DNA from: SIG578 sp045543635
Lineage (GTDB): Bacteria > Bacillota > Clostridia > Oscillospirales > Ruminococcaceae
Assembly: GCA_045543635.1 (NCBI GenBank)
Contig: JAZQMT010000040.1
Span: 1-32,650, forward strand
DNA: 32,650 nt
Direction of reading: 5' to 3'
The position numbers were made by a program, and so were the translations under genes. Of this stretch, positions 24,501 through 30,965 are shown piece after piece (within the stretch, counting starts at the first letter, position 1; every line of letters begins with the position of its first letter). The notes below the pieces were generated by a model. That model was not told the DNA's origin and ran no database searches. It was given only the letters and a program-made list of their open reading frames with translations.

Positions 24501-25433
24501 GGAACGGATGAGTATGAAATCATAGAAAATATTCAGAACTTCCGCATAGACGATTGTTCCGGATTCCCGAGATATATGGCAAATGACTGTACTGGTATTG
24601 AGATCGAAAAAGGTATCTACGATTTTGATAATGTTGATCTTGCACTGGTTGACAAAGAAAAGAGTAACGATTCCTACATTGATATTACTATCGGTCAGGG
24701 CAACTCCTCTGTCTTGTTTGAGAACCACGCATTCTACGATGAAATGACAGACGAAGAATTCAACGAAGTGTATAATTCTACCGGCCTCTCCTTCTGGGTA
24801 AGCGTTCCTGATGACGCTTTGATGACTGTCGGATTGGATCTTGAAGTTCTTGAAGACGGTACAGAGTATTTTGCCTATGATTCTGAGAGTCATTATTATA
24901 CTGTTGTAGATGGTGAAGTATCTCAGGTTTACGGTTATCTTGAGTTCGAGCCCGGATTTGAAGGTGTTGTTATTATTCCGTTTGAGAACTTTGCCTTCAT
25001 TGAAGAAAATTCCACAAAAGGTGATGGACTTCTCTACGAAATTGACTGGATTGATTACTTCGGCTTCTATTTCAGCACCGATTACTATGCTTCTATCGGT
25101 GGAACAACGATCAGCATTGATGACATCTCCTTCTATCAGGGAGAAACATATGATTACATTGATGCTATCTGGGGATACCAGACCGGAAACGGTACTGTTA
25201 TTCCTAACAAGAAACCGACTACCGGTGTTTCTATAGGTACTTCTACAATCATTCCGAACGATACTTCTGTTAATACAGATAATTCTGCTAACCTTTCCAC
25301 TGATACCTCTACTGACAATATTGATATGAGCCCCAATACCGGCGAGGCAACTCCTTTCGTCGCAGTAGCAGCTTTAGCAACACTTTCAGTAGCAGCTATC
25401 GCTTTTAGCAGAAAAAGAAGTAAAGAAGACTAA
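18552..25433 (+). CDS. Giant secreted modular surface protein with sortase signal (2293 aa)
   Basis: The N-terminus MKLSKKIVAVILTMALIVAQ and the following segment to about residue 31 form a signal peptide. The C-terminus (2259-2293) is SPNTGE, a hydrophobic helix and RKRSKED, a sortase-type wall anchor. Between them are seven beta-rich modules starting near 30, 417, 724, 1138, 1527, 1775 and 2008. Modules 1-5 share an opening such as YASGMQDGAF, a FRVK-type strand, an F-ID-TG strand, DGWLI-PF and LYVGNSLF-D. Modules 6-7 are shorter and start with NDCTG. Seven small fibronectin-III-like units (about 40-70 residues, pattern EYSID-W-GKFTGL-TEYTV) follow modules 1-4, singly or in pairs. A Ser/Thr-rich linker (about 2215-2258) precedes the anchor. 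Modules 2-4 have a Cys-His-Trp insert. The fold suggests carbohydrate-binding or adhesive modules, but I recognise no catalytic domain and no named family. AGAAAGGAAAAGAGAG precedes the ATG. Confidence 0.9.
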   Translation: MKLSKKIVAVILTMALIVAQLTVLPFAENTYASGLGDGASYALKVPADEKVGYTDEDNGWAYADAGLGINAENTGYGSSSTTRYIYTASVEGERFFALRPAANATSGSASVKFFNNAYNTYDQESTRIYNGIPSVVTSSGISGMAFRFKGEGSASDVMYLNLSLAAEGKGLANYNYVVKSGIKFLDVATGKVTDVAYDAQKGGIKLAGNVDGWLYAPFAGIIDVSGNAITAAALSDGYRGIKVAFATADYNGKTLYMGNVMFTQNLEKFQIIHGAPETPALKEAGKDYIEVNAVDGVLYSIDDGEDKAWSESGKFTGLAEGTNYTVYAKYDASNAKYVVNAVLSTAGVSAPVLLDKDHESITIAVKDGQEYSLDQKEWSTTGKFTGLTEQTEYTVYTRNIKELDEVKSIAVTTSVMPYASGMQDGAFNAVLLPDYNTLASSFVSADDTLGMDEAGNYVANGFINIKALDSEKFLALSPKDGKEGTVSINAAKITYGVNAGLASDMEAADSLKGLALRVRFEDDKNTAAAFDVALGNYTAVDGVYAFIDAETGIQSTVIRTGSFTVSGKLNGWLMIPFTMLKNGEAVLSAETLKTEYKTLDITLHGAGCTHSVIGDWTERTLYIGNSLFYTDAETFTEVRGVPNVPEIADNTTTSIIITPDEGVEYSIDNGATWTTNGKFTGLSEASEYVFLARYIGKTKTRQFNAYTAAGVSMFATRSNTTNKYSTGDNDGAYYMFRVPNTDASNNALPKNASGRSYVTKEIGNFDTIPAALGKNADTNVYMENGVLFVETFHGDTLYELETNTADDVNIFIKSNGYYNGEQFYSSKGIPSEIDASKITGFAFRIKVTGGTAGQLSGIDIRFDYGDGDGDGKNDFLGFFRAGVKEYQFIDSVTGIVSTIKVDNAFVIDRELDGWLIAPLTAHQSYNKKPSAALAAMIANYDGFGLYMHNPNCSTSHGSSWSDWSGRKLYVGDSLFLTDMELFMDAHAAPPVPTLVSKSSSSIIVNAEEGTKYSIVKSDAPDVVLEANNTTGIFNGLEENTQYTVIASHDRNDITAQYSWYTDLSSPPLTPPVLKNKTFTTLSVEVVHGLEYSIDGKTWTEDGEWAGLEIDTEYTVIARNKVTKERVSKVYCTEAYVNIYATGFGDTTTWILEMPNPAVTPTTSASLITTTKRFSPTGATNVPLNIVESYGDYLAQASLYPSPDTGAHDCGILTAKSSAKYGTTGLPQEITLWRQEGVAFRVKAEGITGSGSPGLLSVYTNSGKGYTIAQSSADDIEFYYIDKATGNMVRKDQSVRFEFTEDFDGWIIVPMKSILGGAVTEKWLRENFNGFELYLHDGINCTHKATESCWVDRKFYVGNMLFVDDLQTFLSIHASPGVPSVKEKDSSSVTLNEIDNALYAIDDGSGKYKWQTSPEFKNLKENTEYKFVTMYDSELATKVSNPLAVYTDQTNPSLDAPQLIEGSLTYNSFKIQVVPGIEYTLYGEVLYNEHGLFEGLEPGVKYTVIGRDKQSLETTASLAVTTPYPEQIYDRGDGSHTWFTVPKESDEYTAYYAGKTIGWNSDHTAGMEVTKGGHCDVVTIDGERFVNFTSRSTNDNFTLAHYKEWNRTQGIPDNIWVKDMWAIAIRLKVDEYEPQETDPTFSTYYRDTSSNMNKAYEGGWTYYTIDNETKTWQKNVYNTRFSFNGFDGWLILPFSSLTKNSSMTYSWFQNEFCGIDIYLRGGSSYGNSTWQDIGFYVGDSVFIEDPDKFTSIYAPNTEESIAGVTRNTVTDPAIPGVMMNDCTGEKIGNGVVAVNKTKVTLTSVTKPNETSKALLIDPGDGLSSATLLNDALNFRGEVPQEISDKVVSSLGVAFYVEVPKTFTQRVGFGMEILEEKTEYFNFGTYEESYHYTISNGVAKKNYGSIELKPGFKGYVMLPFDNFEYDTVLSAFVDGMLFSPDTIEQFSLVFDTLAFPALSESYFFFDDFMFYQNVEDFVTAILKIQGTDEYEIIENIQNFRIDDCSGFPRYMANDCTGIEIEKGIYDFDNVDLALVDKEKSNDSYIDITIGQGNSSVLFENHAFYDEMTDEEFNEVYNSTGLSFWVSVPDDALMTVGLDLEVLEDGTEYFAYDSESHYYTVVDGEVSQVYGYLEFEPGFEGVVIIPFENFAFIEENSTKGDGLLYEIDWIDYFGFYFSTDYYASIGGTTISIDDISFYQGETYDYIDAIWGYQTGNGTVIPNKKPTTGVSIGTSTIIPNDTSVNTDNSANLSTDTSTDNIDMSPNTGEATPFVAVAALATLSVAAIAFSRKRSKED

Positions 25434-25456
25434 TCATTTGTCGGAACTATTGAATT

Positions 25457-25492
25457 ACAGACGGCGCTAAATTTTAGCGCCGTCTGTTTTTT
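25457..25492 (+). terminator. Strong terminator after the giant surface protein
   Basis: CAGACGGCGCTAAA and TTTAGCGCCGTCTG pair perfectly around the centre (25458-25486), followed by TTTTTT. It lies about 25 bases after the stop. Confidence 0.93.
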
Positions 25493-25504
25493 GATAGTTT
25501 GCTA

Positions 25505-25533
25505 TTGTAAAAACTGACAAATTGTGATAAAAT
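25505..25533 (+). promoter_or_regulatory. Probable promoter of ispE
   Basis: TTGTAA (25505-25510), 17 bases, TAAAAT (25528-25533) with an extended -10 TGA, directly after the terminator and 27 bases before the ispE ATG. Confidence 0.5.
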
Positions 25534-25560
25534 ATTTAAAAACGCGTGAAAGGAGAAACC

Positions 25561-26436
25561 ATGTTCGGGAGAATTCGTTTAAAGGCATGTGCGAAAATAA
25601 ATCTTTGTCTGGATATTATCGGAGTCCGTGAGGATGGGTATCACCTTTTAGAAAGCGTGATGCAAAGTGTTGATCTTCATGATACAGTGCGTATTCGCCG
25701 TAGCCGAGAGAAAGGGATACGCGTATTCTGCAATAGCATCTCTGTTCCTGAAAAATCCAATACTGCTTATAAGGCTGCGCAAGCTTTTTTTCGCGCTGTA
25801 GGGCTGCCTGAGGATACAGGAATCAGTATTCGGATTATTAAGCGTATTCCCAGTCAGGCAGGCATGGGCGGAGGAAGTGCTGATGCTGCCGCAGTGCTTG
25901 TTGGGCTAAATCGTTTGTTTAAAACCAAGTTGTCAGAGGACAAACTGTCTTGTATTGGTGTGGAGATTGGTGCAGATGTGCCGTTTTGCGTCTGCGGAGG
26001 GACACGTCTTGCGCGTGGTATCGGTGAAATATTAACTAAGCTTGATGATTGTGCGGATTGCTATTTTGTTATCGTAAAGGGCAATGAAGGTGTCTCTACA
26101 AAAGAGGCATACGAGGATTTTGATAACGCTTCCGATTTAGCGAATCTATGTGTAGAAAAGGTAGTTGAGGCAATTACAGCCGGTGATTTTGATGGACTGC
26201 GTGGTAATCTCGTCAATGTTTTTGAGCAGAGCACAAGAGTAAAAGAGGTTTCCGAAATTGTGGATGATTTGCGTTCGCTCGGTGCTGTTGAAGCTGCAAT
26301 GACCGGTAGCGGAAGCACAGTGTTTGGGATTTTTAGCGATAAGAAAGCAGCAAAGAGTTGCGTTTGCGAAATGAGAAAGAAATATCCCTTTGCTGTTCTT
26401 ACCAGACCGTCTGTTAAAGGTGTCACTCGCTTTTAA
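25561..26436 (+). CDS. ispE: 4-diphosphocytidyl-2-C-methyl-D-erythritol kinase
   Basis: GHMP kinase of the MEP isoprenoid pathway, phosphorylating CDP-ME at the 2-hydroxyl. It has 291 residues. The substrate block is KACAKINLCLDIIGVREDGY (8-27) with the following HLLESVMQ. The ATP loop is PSQAGMGGGSADAAAV (about 97-112), the catalytic base lies in IGADVPFCVCGG (Asp139) and the C-terminal motif is MTGSGSTVFGIF. An in-frame GTG at 25546 is not the start, because the AAAGGAG ribosome site lies between it and the ATG at 25561, which gives the normal family N-terminus. It stands alone with its own promoter and is followed by tRNA genes. Confidence 0.96.
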   Translation: MFGRIRLKACAKINLCLDIIGVREDGYHLLESVMQSVDLHDTVRIRRSREKGIRVFCNSISVPEKSNTAYKAAQAFFRAVGLPEDTGISIRIIKRIPSQAGMGGGSADAAAVLVGLNRLFKTKLSEDKLSCIGVEIGADVPFCVCGGTRLARGIGEILTKLDDCADCYFVIVKGNEGVSTKEAYEDFDNASDLANLCVEKVVEAITAGDFDGLRGNLVNVFEQSTRVKEVSEIVDDLRSLGAVEAAMTGSGSTVFGIFSDKKAAKSCVCEMRKKYPFAVLTRPSVKGVTRF

Positions 26437-26468
26437 GAAGTATGCGTAAAAAAAAAGATACAATTAGA

Positions 26469-26492
26469 TAGGCAGAAAAATTTTTCTGCCTA
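26469..26492. repeat. 24-base perfect palindrome downstream of ispE
   Basis: TAGGCAGAAAAA is followed by its exact complement. The plus-strand tail is A+T-rich but without a T run, so it is at best a weak terminator of ispE; its role is unclear. Confidence 0.5.
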
Positions 26493-26523
26493 AAAATTAT
26501 ATTTAAAAAATAGGGTATAGCTA

Positions 26524-26552
26524 TTGACTTTTTCTATAGAAAACAGTATAAT
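26524..26552 (+). promoter_or_regulatory. Sigma-A promoter of the tRNA pair
   Basis: TTGACT (26524-26529), 17 bases, perfect TATAAT (26547-26552), 24 bases before the first tRNA. Confidence 0.75.
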
Positions 26553-26576
26553 AGTTAATGCTGTTGCAGGAGATTT

Positions 26577-26653
26577 GGGCCATTAGCTCAGTTGGTTAGA
26601 GCAACCGGCTCATAACCGGTCGGTCCGGGGTTCGAGTCCCTGATGGCCCACCA
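26577..26653 (+). tRNA. tRNA with CAT anticodon, probably tRNA-Ile2 (lysidine type), alternatively elongator tRNA-Met
   Basis: A complete cloverleaf of 77 bases with encoded CCA. The acceptor GGGCCAT pairs with ATGGCCC, the D arm is GCTC/GAGC, the anticodon stem ACCGG/CCGGT with loop CTCATAA, and the T arm CGGGG-TTCGAGT-CCCTG (the last pair is G-C or a wobble neighbour). G1-C72 pairing rules out initiator tRNA. C4-G69, C5-G68 and a CTCATAA loop match the TilS-recognised tRNA-Ile2 of E. coli and Bacillus better than elongator tRNA-Met, so isoleucine (AUA) is the better guess. It is co-transcribed with tRNA-Trp 26 bases on. Confidence 0.93.
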
Positions 26654-26679
26654 CCTTTTCCTGTAGCACATTTATAAAT

Positions 26680-26755
26680 AGGGGTATAGCTCAGTTGGTA
26701 GAGCAGCGGTCTCCAAAACCGCGTGCCGAGGGTTCAAGTCCTTCTGCCCCTGCCA
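26680..26755 (+). tRNA. tRNA-Trp (CCA anticodon)
   Basis: A 76-base cloverleaf with encoded CCA: acceptor AGGGGTA/TGCCCCT, D arm GCTC/GAGC, anticodon stem GCGGT/ACCGC with loop CTCCAAA, T arm GAGGG-TTCAAGT-CCTTC and discriminator G73. The anticodon CCA decodes UGG. It is followed directly by a terminator and then an integrase relic, making it a likely past attachment site. Confidence 0.95.
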
Positions 26756-26760
26756 TAGAT

Positions 26761-26806
26761 AAAATCCCGCAAATTCTTGAAAAATCAAGGGTTTGCGGGA
26801 TTTTTT
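26761..26806 (+). terminator. Terminator of the tRNA pair
   Basis: AAATCCCGCAAA pairs with TTTGCGGGATTT, with an inner CTTGA/TCAAG stem, followed by TTTTT. The complementary A run on the left may let it also stop minus-strand transcription. Confidence 0.85.
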
Positions 26807-26922
26807 GTTGTTTGGATCGTATTGTCAATTTTCTCCTTTTGTTTCCTCTAAAACCGCTTTTTTCTCAAAACTATTGTAAAATTGTTAAAAAACCATTTTA
26901 TCACAATCCAAACATACTACAG

Positions 26923-27396
26923 ATGATTTCTAAAACGGTGGAACGGATGACTGTGGAGAAATATATGGCCGTGTGGCTGACCGATCATAAAAAGCTGGGT
27001 CTGAAACCAAAATCTTACAACACCTTGAAATGTTCTCTGCAGTATCAGGTCTTCTCCTATTTCAAAGGGCGACAGTTCTTTTCTTTAACCCATGATGAAA
27101 TCCAAAAGTTTATCAATGCATTGAACAAGGACGGATGTTCCTATTCGGTGATCCGCAAAGCGTATCTGACACGCAACACATGCTTGAAGCACACAATGAT
27201 CAAGGACGATTTGGAGAAGAACCTATGTATGCTGATAAGACTTCCCAAAAAAGGCAGAGCAAAAAGTGTGGTGGCAGTATTTTATACCCGAAAACCGCGC
27301 GCTTGTTTTATCTGCGCTGAAAAAAGCAGAAAGATATGATTTTATCGAAAACGGCAAAGTCAAGCCAAAATTACCTTTTTATAACCCGCAAAATGA
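26923..27396 (+). pseudogene. Truncated, frameshifted tyrosine-type integrase relic
   Basis: The first part (about 26923-27265) encodes MISKTVERMTVEKYMAVWLT and continues through a SAM-like, arm/core-binding N-terminal domain (LKPKSYNTLKCSLQY, then LTHDEIQKFINAL). At about 27255-27275 the frame shifts: the linker LPKKGRAK continues in another frame as the WWQYFIPENRALVLSALKK stretch, and homology-like sequence then fades into the antisense end of the flippase gene. The catalytic domain with the Arg-His-Arg-Tyr residues is absent, so it is inactive. It lies on the same strand and about 170 bases beyond tRNA-Trp, the classic placement for an integrase of an element inserted at a tRNA 3' end. 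The exact ends and the single-base nature of the frameshift are inferred. Confidence 0.65.
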
Positions 27397-28918
27397 AATT
27401 TATTATTCCCTTACATTCATCGGTTTTTCTGAAAATGAGCCAGAAAGTGAGGGGAACCGAAACTGCGCAGATAACAGTGTGAGCAAATACCGATATCCAG
27501 CCAAGACCGGTTAAAAAGTTTTTGCATATAATGTAGTTAACAAGCCCGACTGCAAGCAGAACAATAAGATAAATAAACTGCTTTTTGTAGTATCGTGAAA
27601 CGGGTTTAAACTTATTAAGCGAAACCTTGTGTATAATAATCGGGTCAATGGTAAAGTTTGTAAGAACATAAGAAATTAGGGTACCCAAAATAACGCCCGA
27701 TACGCCCCAAACATTAACCAGCGCAACAGACGCACAAATGTTAATAATAACACTCAAAATAGGCCTGAACCACATCTGCCTAAATGCGCCTGTAACATTT
27801 CTGAGCTGGTCAAGAGTTTCGCGGATGCCGAAAAACAACAGCTCTATTCCGAGCAGCAGAGCAACGGGGAAGTTAAGCACATAGTCGGCACCTATCCAAG
27901 TGGTCAAAAATTCATCAGAAACAATCACAACACCTATCGCGGCGGTGCCGTATAAAACAAAGGTTGCAAAATTGGAAAGCTCAAAAAAGGCATATTTTTT
28001 CTCAGCGCTTTCTTTAACATAAAGGTTTCCCATACTTGCCCTAATTGAAATAAAGCATCTTGCAACAATGGCGTTAATGGTTGTGTATATTAGCCAGTAG
28101 TTAGAGTAAAGGCCGACAACCGCAATCCCGATAAATGAGCTTAAAATAAGGTTGCTTGCCGATTTAAGAACAACATTGTTTGCTTTTAAAACAAATATAG
28201 CTCCCAAGTCCTTAAAAAGTTCCTTTATTTCGGCAAAACTAAGATGGTCAGAGGTCTTTTCAAAAACCGCACGATAATTTTTTTTGGCTATATATGATAA
28301 TATAAAGTTCTCTACAATTGAAAAAAGCGTTGTAAGAACGGCGTATAAAACAAAGTCTTTAAAAATAACAAGAGTTATACATTGCAGGGTAATAAGAGTT
28401 GCTTGTGAAATAACATTCGCGAGGGTGATAATATATTCTTTCTGGTCTGCATATAAAACCGCGCGCCTATAGGCAAAAAACATATAGGAACTGACCGATT
28501 GCGACAAAAACAGACAGAAAATAACAACGGGATTGAGCCCGAGCGCATAGAGGGAATTGTAATCTTTTATAAGCGTCGGCAAAAACGGAATAAGAAGCAA
28601 TCCGAGAAGAAGAATAACGCATCCGACTACCGTGTAGGCGAGTTTGTAAAATTTCATCAAAACCCTAATGCGAGCGGTGTCATTTTCCGCAAACGGCTTA
28701 TACAGCTTAAAGTTCATAGCGGTATCAAGCCCAAGATTTGTCAGTGAAAGCAAAGTAAAAATATCGGTAAAAAGGCCGTTTATTCCCAAATATGATCTGC
28801 CGAGTGCATAAATAAATATCGTTCTGCAAACAAATCTCAAGGCAATAAGTAATAGCTGAGATGAAACGCTGGTTACCATATTGCGAAAGGAATTTTTTGT
28901 CCTAGAGTTGTTGTTCAT
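27371..28918 (-). CDS. Polysaccharide/teichoic acid flippase (PST/Wzx-like, MOP superfamily)
   Basis: A 515-residue protein with about 14 hydrophobic segments and short basic loops, the layout of lipid-linked oligosaccharide flippases. The N-terminus NNNSRTKNSFRNMVTSVSSQ leads into LLLIALRFVCRTIFIYALGR and GINGLFTDIFTLLSL, a common opening in Gram-positive Wzx/TagGH-replacing flippases. It would move undecaprenyl-linked glycans or wall polymers outwards. The gene is 57 bases downstream of the TagF-like gene on the same strand and should share its mRNA; its own RBS is weak (AAAG-type). Its stop sits inside the integrase relic, and no terminator of its own is evident. Codon third positions are more A/T-rich than in the ffh cluster, consistent with an acquired island. 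Confidence 0.85.
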   Translation of the reverse strand: MNNNSRTKNSFRNMVTSVSSQLLLIALRFVCRTIFIYALGRSYLGINGLFTDIFTLLSLTNLGLDTAMNFKLYKPFAENDTARIRVLMKFYKLAYTVVGCVILLLGLLLIPFLPTLIKDYNSLYALGLNPVVIFCLFLSQSVSSYMFFAYRRAVLYADQKEYIITLANVISQATLITLQCITLVIFKDFVLYAVLTTLFSIVENFILSYIAKKNYRAVFEKTSDHLSFAEIKELFKDLGAIFVLKANNVVLKSASNLILSSFIGIAVVGLYSNYWLIYTTINAIVARCFISIRASMGNLYVKESAEKKYAFFELSNFATFVLYGTAAIGVVIVSDEFLTTWIGADYVLNFPVALLLGIELLFFGIRETLDQLRNVTGAFRQMWFRPILSVIINICASVALVNVWGVSGVILGTLISYVLTNFTIDPIIIHKVSLNKFKPVSRYYKKQFIYLIVLLAVGLVNYIICKNFLTGLGWISVFAHTVICAVSVPLTFWLIFRKTDECKGIINFILRVIKR

Positions 28919-28975
28919 AAACTTTAATCATCGCTTTCTTTGTTTAAATAGTGGGAAAGTTATTGATTTTAGAAA

Positions 28976-30139
28976 TTATAACGATTCTATTATATCAAAA
29001 ATTCGTTTGCAGTTGTTTTTGTCGTGCAGAGGGAAAAATTTGTCGGTTCTCTGTTTGTAGAAATCGCTGATGATAAAATCATCTTGAGCACAGGATATTA
29101 TCTCGTCAACAAGAGTGTCGGTTTCTGAAACAATCTTTCCAAAACCCATTTCACGAAAATCAAAATAGCCTTTATTGTAATGCTTGCCATAGAAGGCATC
29201 TTCATCAAATTGGAAGTAGATAATCGGTTTTTGCATATATGCAAAATCAAAAAATACGCTTGAAAAGTCTGTAATAAGGAGTTTTGATTCTTTTAAAAGG
29301 GTCTGAACATCGTACTCCCCAAAGGATGCAATTTTTATTTTGGCACTGTGAGAATTGAAAAAATGCAGATGTTTTTGCATCTCAATATGCGGATAGAAAA
29401 TAATTTCTACGCCGCTTTTTTCTGCAAAATCAATGAGTTTGGGATTTGTTAAAACGGAGCTCCACATTTTAACAAAATCGCTTTGTTTTACCTCGGGATT
29501 ATCATTGTAGGCCAAAAATTGTCTCCAAGTAGGCATAATGAGAATTTGGTTTTTGGTTTTAAAATCATGAAGAGCGTCAAATCTTGCGAGCCCTGTGTAT
29601 TTAATTTCGCCGTTTGTGTAGTGAAAAGTTTTGTCTATAAAATCAAATTCCGGCTTGGCTCCGCAGATAAAAATGTCAAGGTTGGTGTTTTCGCGATATA
29701 GCTGTGGATGGTCGTTTTGAGTAACTCCGTGCTGTAAAAATACATTGTGTGTGGGGCGAGATGGGATAAAACGTCGGTAATTGAAAAAGAAATATCTGTT
29801 CGGCGAAAAGCCCATAATGTGTGTACTGATTCTATATTTTGCTGCAATAAAAAGCATATAATGTTTGGTGCTTTTGTAATTTACAATATTGCTGTATTTT
29901 TCAATTTTTTTCCTGTCGACAGAATCGGGGGAAATAACATAATAAACCTCAAGGTCAGGATGGTTTTCGCGGTAGTAACAGAACATATGATAGCCGTTAT
30001 CGCGTGCATCAATGCCTCGCTCGGAAATGAGATATATTGTTCTGCCCGAATATTTAATAAGAGCTATAGGATAAAGCAAGAGATATTTTATATAAATATA
30101 TATATACCCCAACATTCTCTGAATTTTTTTAAGATTCAC
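28976..30139 (-). CDS. CDP-glycerol glycerophosphotransferase family protein (TagF/TagB-like)
   Basis: 387 residues. A hydrophobic N-terminal anchor (about 10-30, YIYIYIKYLLLYPIAL) is followed by the Glyphos_transf domain. Conserved blocks are ISERGIDARDNGYHMF, NVFLQHGVTQNDHPQLY with the His-Gly pair, an MPTWR block and LLITDFSSVFFDFAYMQKPI, which matches the donor-binding motif of TagF-type GT-B enzymes. The family transfers glycerol-phosphate (or ribitol-phosphate) units to build teichoic-type wall polymers. I start at GTG 30139-30137, since GGAGG lies 10 bases upstream. The frame is also open from a TTG at 30178, but that would place the RBS inside the gene. It is first in an operon with the flippase. 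Acceptor and polymer are unknown. Confidence 0.82.
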   Translation of the reverse strand: MNLKKIQRMLGYIYIYIKYLLLYPIALIKYSGRTIYLISERGIDARDNGYHMFCYYRENHPDLEVYYVISPDSVDRKKIEKYSNIVNYKSTKHYMLFIAAKYRISTHIMGFSPNRYFFFNYRRFIPSRPTHNVFLQHGVTQNDHPQLYRENTNLDIFICGAKPEFDFIDKTFHYTNGEIKYTGLARFDALHDFKTKNQILIMPTWRQFLAYNDNPEVKQSDFVKMWSSVLTNPKLIDFAEKSGVEIIFYPHIEMQKHLHFFNSHSAKIKIASFGEYDVQTLLKESKLLITDFSSVFFDFAYMQKPIIYFQFDEDAFYGKHYNKGYFDFREMGFGKIVSETDTLVDEIISCAQDDFIISDFYKQRTDKFFPLHDKNNCKRIFDIIESL

Positions 30140-30202
30140 TAACCTACATCCTCCAACCATATAATTTATAATTATCAAATAAACCCCAAACCTCTTGTAG
30201 TT

Positions 30203-30230
30203 ATGATAATAAAATTATGAATATTTGTAA
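30203..30230 (-). promoter_or_regulatory. Possible promoter of the TagF-like/flippase operon
   Basis: On the minus strand TTACAA (30230-30225), 16 bases, TATCAT (30208-30203), about 64 bases before the GTG start. Confidence 0.4.
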
Positions 30231-30286
30231 GCACTGTGGTAGCTGAAAGGCTTCTTCTGTCAAGCAGTTTGTTAATAATAAACTTG

Positions 30287-30815
30287 TCAATACCAATGGT
30301 TTAAAGATAAACAGACGAATGTTTTTATCGGACAAACACTAAAAAAGGACGTCATATTTCCCATAGCAATGGTGTGAAGCATTGTTGCAAGGCATATAAC
30401 AGTGGTTTCCTTTTTAGCGAGGTTTCTCTGCTTATGCCATTCCTGAAAACAGACTTGTCGTCTATTTCATCGTCGGGTTTTTCAAATCAGCTTGTGCGGG
30501 CAAAGATCGCGGCCCAGCTCGCTCGGTGTGCACTAAAATAACCTTGTCACCGAGCTTTAAAATTCTCGCCTCAACAACCTATAGATGTTTGTCATTGCAT
30601 AAAACAACGCGGGAATTCATTCGGCTTTCTTCGGTAAGTATCCATTTTCCGCATACTTTAAAATATTAGGGGAACGTAGAGGTGTTGTGACAGTATTCGG
30701 GAGCAACACCATCTATATCACAAAGCTCAAAAACCGCATTGAGAGCGTTTTTGAGCTTGTTTGCGTTAAAATCAGGATAATGGTATTTCGGGAGTTCAAA
30801 GATCATTTTTACCAT
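30287..30815 (-). pseudogene. Decayed protein-coding gene of unknown function
   Basis: From an ATG at 30815 the frame reads MVKMIFELPKYHYPDFNANK and onward for 49 codons, meets TAA (30668-30666), resumes with YFKVCGKWILTEESRMNSRV, meets TAG (30581-30579), resumes with VVEARILKLGDKVILVHTER and ends at TAG 30464-30462. Further open stretches then follow in the other frames, for example EWHKQRNLAKKETTVICLAT running to a TGA at 30289. Readable amino-acid sequence broken by two in-frame stops and at least one frame change is typical of a decaying gene. I do not recognise the family; a transposase or small regulatory protein are guesses only. A well-formed promoter remains just upstream, so the region may still be transcribed. 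Confidence 0.45.
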
Positions 30816-30823
30816 ATAAAAAC

Positions 30824-30852
30824 ATTATACCACAAATAAAACAGGATGTAAA
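30824..30852 (-). promoter_or_regulatory. Near-consensus promoter upstream of the decayed gene
   Basis: On the minus strand TTTACA (30852-30847), 17 bases, perfect TATAAT (30829-30824) with an extended -10 TGG. The -10 lies only 8 bases before the decayed gene's ATG and no RBS is present, so the transcript would be leaderless or non-coding. Confidence 0.6.
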
Positions 30853-30905
30853 CAAAATTCCCTAAACCGCAGACATGCGCGGTTGCCTTTCAAAAACCAT
30901 TCCGC

Positions 30906-30934
30906 TTGATTGCTTTTGCAAAAAATGTTATAAT
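30906..30934 (+). promoter_or_regulatory. Sigma-A promoter of the two-TM hypothetical protein
   Basis: TTGATT (30906-30911), 17 bases, perfect TATAAT (30929-30934), 31 bases before the TTG start at 30966. An apparent upstream TTG codon is in fact this -35 box. Confidence 0.7.
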
Positions 30935-30965
30935 CAGCATAAAACTATTAGAAAGAGGCGATATC

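Noticed and set aside
26469..26492. Palindrome after ispE as a confident terminator
   Set aside because: No T tract follows on the plus strand; kept only as a repeat.
26695..26922. Extending the integrase relic upstream through tRNA-Trp
   Set aside because: The frame is open by chance; it would include the tRNA and its terminator, and integrase-like residues begin only near 26923.
30906..30965. TTG at 30906 as start of the two-TM protein
   Set aside because: It is the -35 box of a good promoter; TTG 30966 has a ribosome site.
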